Under the pieces are notes generated by a model. That model was not told where the DNA came from, did not search any database, and saw only the letters and a program-made list of their open reading frames with translations. A stretch of 13,928 nucleotides of DNA, from the NCBI GenBank assembly GCA_900553045.1, contig USBW01000004.1, positions 1 through 13,928 on the forward strand, written 5' to 3'. Each line of letters opens with the position of its first letter. The first letter of the stretch is position 1. The stretch comes from an uncultured Mycoplasmatota bacterium (GTDB lineage: Bacteria > Bacillota_I > Bacilli_A > RF39 > UBA660). The position numbers and the translations under genes were made by a program. This document shows, piece after piece, positions 11,917 through 13,928 of the stretch.

Positions 11917-13299
11917 TTATTTATGAATTTCAAAATAAAAGGTGGTACCTTTCTTTTTTTCGCTTAAAACGCCGTATTTGCAGTGATGATTCTCTAAGAT
12001 CTGTTTAACAATTGATAGACCTAGCCCAGTTCCAAACTTATTGCGCTTATGATTTTTGTTAATTTGGTAATATTTATCCCAGATAAGATCGATCTCTTTT
12101 TTGTCGATACCTTTACCGGTGTCGATCACTTCGATTAAAACAGTCTCTTTTTTATTAGTTTGGCGAATGGTAATTTTCTTATCATCACCTGTATAGTTAA
12201 CAGCATTATTAATTAAGTTATAGACAACTTGTTCTAATCTTTTGACATCGCCAGTTACAAAGGCTTCTTTTTTACAATCAAAAATAAACTGATAGCCCTC
12301 TTTTTCTAAAATGTCATAACGTCTTAAAATGTTCTTGATCATTTTGCTAATATTAAATCTTTCCATCTGCATTGGGTAAGCTCCAGCTTCAATTTTAGAT
12401 AGCTCTAAAATGTCTTCGACTAAAAGGCTTAAACGATCAACTTCTTCAATGATTATATTTAAATCGGCCTCTCTTTTTTCTTTATTATCAGAATTTAAAT
12501 CTTTAATCGCATAGGCGTAGGCTTTAATCATCGTAAGTGGCGTCTTTAGATCGTGACCGACATTAGCCATTAGTTCTGTACGTAGTTTATCATTGCTTTC
12601 CAATTCTCTAACTGCATCATTTAAAGTTTCTGAAAGTTCAACGATCTCTCGTGGCGTATCATCAAGTGGAAGATTAATATCGTATTCTTTCTTACCGATC
12701 TTCTTAGCAGCTTGATTAAGTTTAATAATTGGATTAGATAACTTTCTAGAAATAAAGTAAGAAATAATGATCGCTATTAATAAAACGATAATAGCTACTA
12801 CGATAAATTGACTCTTTAAAATAGTGACACTACTATCAAGAGGTACTAAAGAAGTAGAAATAAAAATATAAGTATTATTGCCTAAGTTTTCTGCTAATAC
12901 TAAAGTATTATTGTTAAAATTAGGATTGATGATCTCAGCACTTTTGCTAGTTGTCTTGCCGGAAATAAAATCGCTTTTGAAGTTTTTAAAAGCTGTGCTG
13001 TTCATAGAAAGACATTTTTTATTATAGTAAAAAGATGAGTAACTATCCTCGCCTTCTTTTACTACTTCGATACAAATATCGTTATTGATAGAATAAGAGT
13101 CGAACGTTTCTTTATAATTAGTATCATATGACTTGACTAAGACGCTCATCGAAGCAATCAGTGACTGAGTCTTTTCAAGTTTATAATAAGTGTTTAGAAA
13201 TACTCTTTGGAAAATCCAAAGAAAGATCAAAATCAAAACAGCAAAGATCATTAAATATATTAAAATATATTTAGCAATGCTTATCTTATTTGATTTCAA
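11917..13299 (-). CDS. Membrane sensor histidine kinase of a two-component system
   Basis: A 460-residue sensor kinase that phosphorylates the response regulator encoded just upstream. Order: helix at about 10-32; extracytoplasmic sensor at about 33-163, with cysteines C76 and C96 that might pair; helix at about 164-184; HAMP at about 185-238; dimerisation domain with phospho-accepting H249 (NVGHDLKTPL); ATPase domain with N box NLINNAVNY (361-369), G1 DTGKGID (393-399), F-like region and G2 GTGLGLSIV (423-431). All catalytic residues are present. The start is TTG, overlapping the regulator gene by 14 bases. A TAG lies 12 bases upstream in frame, and the next ATG (M17) would remove half of the first helix, so TTG is the best choice. 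Translational coupling is likely. The signal sensed is not predictable. Confidence 0.93.
   Translation of the reverse strand: MKSNKISIAKYILIYLMIFAVLILIFLWIFQRVFLNTYYKLEKTQSLIASMSVLVKSYDTNYKETFDSYSINNDICIEVVKEGEDSYSSFYYNKKCLSMNSTAFKNFKSDFISGKTTSKSAEIINPNFNNNTLVLAENLGNNTYIFISTSLVPLDSSVTILKSQFIVVAIIVLLIAIIISYFISRKLSNPIIKLNQAAKKIGKKEYDINLPLDDTPREIVELSETLNDAVRELESNDKLRTELMANVGHDLKTPLTMIKAYAYAIKDLNSDNKEKREADLNIIIEEVDRLSLLVEDILELSKIEAGAYPMQMERFNISKMIKNILRRYDILEKEGYQFIFDCKKEAFVTGDVKRLEQVVYNLINNAVNYTGDDKKITIRQTNKKETVLIEVIDTGKGIDKKEIDLIWDKYYQINKNHKRNKFGTGLGLSIVKQILENHHCKYGVLSEKKKGTTFYFEIHK
11938..11960 (+). terminator. Terminator of the UPF0316 gene, inside the kinase coding region
   Basis: AAAGGT (11938-11943) and ACCTTT (11947-11952) form a 6-bp stem around GGT, and C plus seven Ts follow to 11960. 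It is 23 bases past the UPF0316 stop. The bases are antisense to codons of the kinase's conserved KKGTT end, so the hairpin is built from protein-coding sequence of the convergent gene. Confidence 0.6.
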
Positions 13300-13928
13300 A
13301 CTTATAACCTAGCCCACGGACTGTTTTAATTAAATCACGGTATTTACCAATACTATTTCTAAGCATTTTAATATGCGTATCAATGGTGCGATCATCACCA
13401 TAGAAGTCATAACCCCAAACCTTGTTTAAGAGTTGCTCTCGTGATAAAGCTACATTTTTATTCTCTTCAAGGTAAAGTAATAATTCATACTCTTTAGGAG
13501 TTAAAACGATCTCCTTATCATCAATATAGACAGCATGACCGATCTTATCTATTTTTAATCCTTGATAGATGAAAAGATCTTCTTTTTGCTCTGATCTTTT
13601 TAAAACAGCTTTGATTCTAGCAATTAACTCTCTTGGACTAAAAGGTTTAGTAATATAATCATCAACTCCCATATCAAAACCTAATAATTTGTCTTTTTCT
13701 TCTGCACGAGCTGACAAGATAATAGTAGGAATATTTTTAATTTTTTTAATCTGCTCATAAGCACTAAAACCATCTAATTTAGGCATCATGAGATCAAGAA
13801 TAATAATATTGACATCTTCATCCTCTACTTTTTCGATCGCTTCATAACCATTAGTGGCTTCAACAACATCATAACCTTCATGGTTACAGTACTCTTTAAT
13901 TATATTCCTTATTAAATCCTCATCATCT
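13286..13928 (-). CDS. OmpR/PhoB-family response regulator (N-terminus beyond window)
   Basis: DNA-binding partner of the adjacent kinase. The frame stays open from the TAA at 13286-13288 to the right edge, giving 213 visible residues; about eight are missing, consistent with a full family length near 220. The first visible residues, DDEDLIRNII, are the acidic pocket of the receiver. The phosphorylated aspartate is in IIILDLMMPKLDG (13793-13795), T in IILSAR and K in ITKPFSPREL complete the active site. A winged helix (about 120-213 visible) ends with the recognition segment DDRTIDTHIKMLRNSIG and the typical RGLGYKFE wing. An internal ATG at 13789 gives a shorter reading that would cut out the phosphorylation site, so it is not the true start. 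The 3' end overlaps the kinase start by 14 bases. Confidence 0.95.
   Translation of the reverse strand, partial: DDEDLIRNIIKEYCNHEGYDVVEATNGYEAIEKVEDEDVNIIILDLMMPKLDGFSAYEQIKKIKNIPTIILSARAEEKDKLLGFDMGVDDYITKPFSPRELIARIKAVLKRSEQKEDLFIYQGLKIDKIGHAVYIDDKEIVLTPKEYELLLYLEENKNVALSREQLLNKVWGYDFYGDDRTIDTHIKMLRNSIGKYRDLIKTVRGLGYKFEIK

Noticed and set aside
13286..13789. Short response regulator starting at an internal ATG
   Set aside because: The same frame is open to the right edge and encodes the acidic pocket and phosphorylation site of a standard receiver domain.
1..13928. CRISPR array, tRNA, rRNA, insertion sequence or riboswitch
   Set aside because: No regularly spaced repeats, cloverleaf-like segments, transposase motifs or long structured leaders were seen. 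All gene-free gaps are near 200 bases or shorter.
1..13928. Alternative genetic code with TGA as tryptophan
   Set aside because: All genes are intact in the standard code, tryptophan is TGG, and TGA ends the xerD-like gene at the expected length.

Overview
The window is AT-rich and gene-dense and reads like the chromosome of a low-GC Gram-positive bacterium. The signs are strong Shine-Dalgarno sites (GGAGG, AGGTGAT), AT-rich codon use, Bacillus-type neighbourhoods and families typical of Bacilli (DUF4044/Prli42, UPF0316, SpoIIM). TGA acts as a stop (end of the xerD-like gene), Trp is always TGG, and no gene needs TGA read as Trp. The code is therefore standard, and a Mycoplasma-type code is unlikely. 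An uncultured gut lineage of Bacilli (RF39-like or Erysipelotrichales-like) fits, but this is an inference from style; no rRNA is present.

Layout. (1) 1-2744, plus strand: the tail of a Tad/type II secretion-like cluster (TadC-like protein), then yebC, tcdA and an unrecognised 172-residue protein coupled to tcdA. (2) 2759-3979, minus: rarA, convergent with the hypothetical across a shared hairpin terminator. (3) 4137-6696, plus: a xerD-type recombinase, deoB and a small lipoprotein, ending at a strong terminator. (4) 6719-11153, minus: a DUF2726 protein; a regulator/ATP-grasp pair under its own promoter; then spoIIM-like and mnmA. (5) 11259-11915, plus: a 30-codon Prli42-like membrane peptide and a UPF0316 membrane protein. 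(6) 11917-13928, minus: a sensor kinase and an OmpR-type response regulator, the latter cut by the right edge.

Most genes are core housekeeping: translation and tRNA modification (YebC, TcdA, MnmA), replication-fork maintenance (RarA), chromosome resolution (Xer) and nucleoside catabolism (DeoB). The xerD-deoB pair repeats the Bacillus subtilis order. tcdA, rarA and mnmA, which lie close together in B. subtilis (yrvM, yrvN, trmU), are here within 9 kb but rearranged and inverted. No mobile element, CRISPR array, tRNA or rRNA was found, and no gene-free stretch exceeds 300 bases.

The most interesting parts are: (a) the two-gene XRE-like regulator/sugar-transfer-type ATP-grasp cassette, whose promoter carries a perfect 7-bp inverted repeat exactly within the -35/-10 spacer; (b) the UPF0316/kinase convergence, where each gene's terminator appears to lie inside the other's coding sequence; and (c) the Prli42-like peptide followed by a terminator directly against the ribosome binding site of the next gene. 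No clearly new defence or mobile system is visible.
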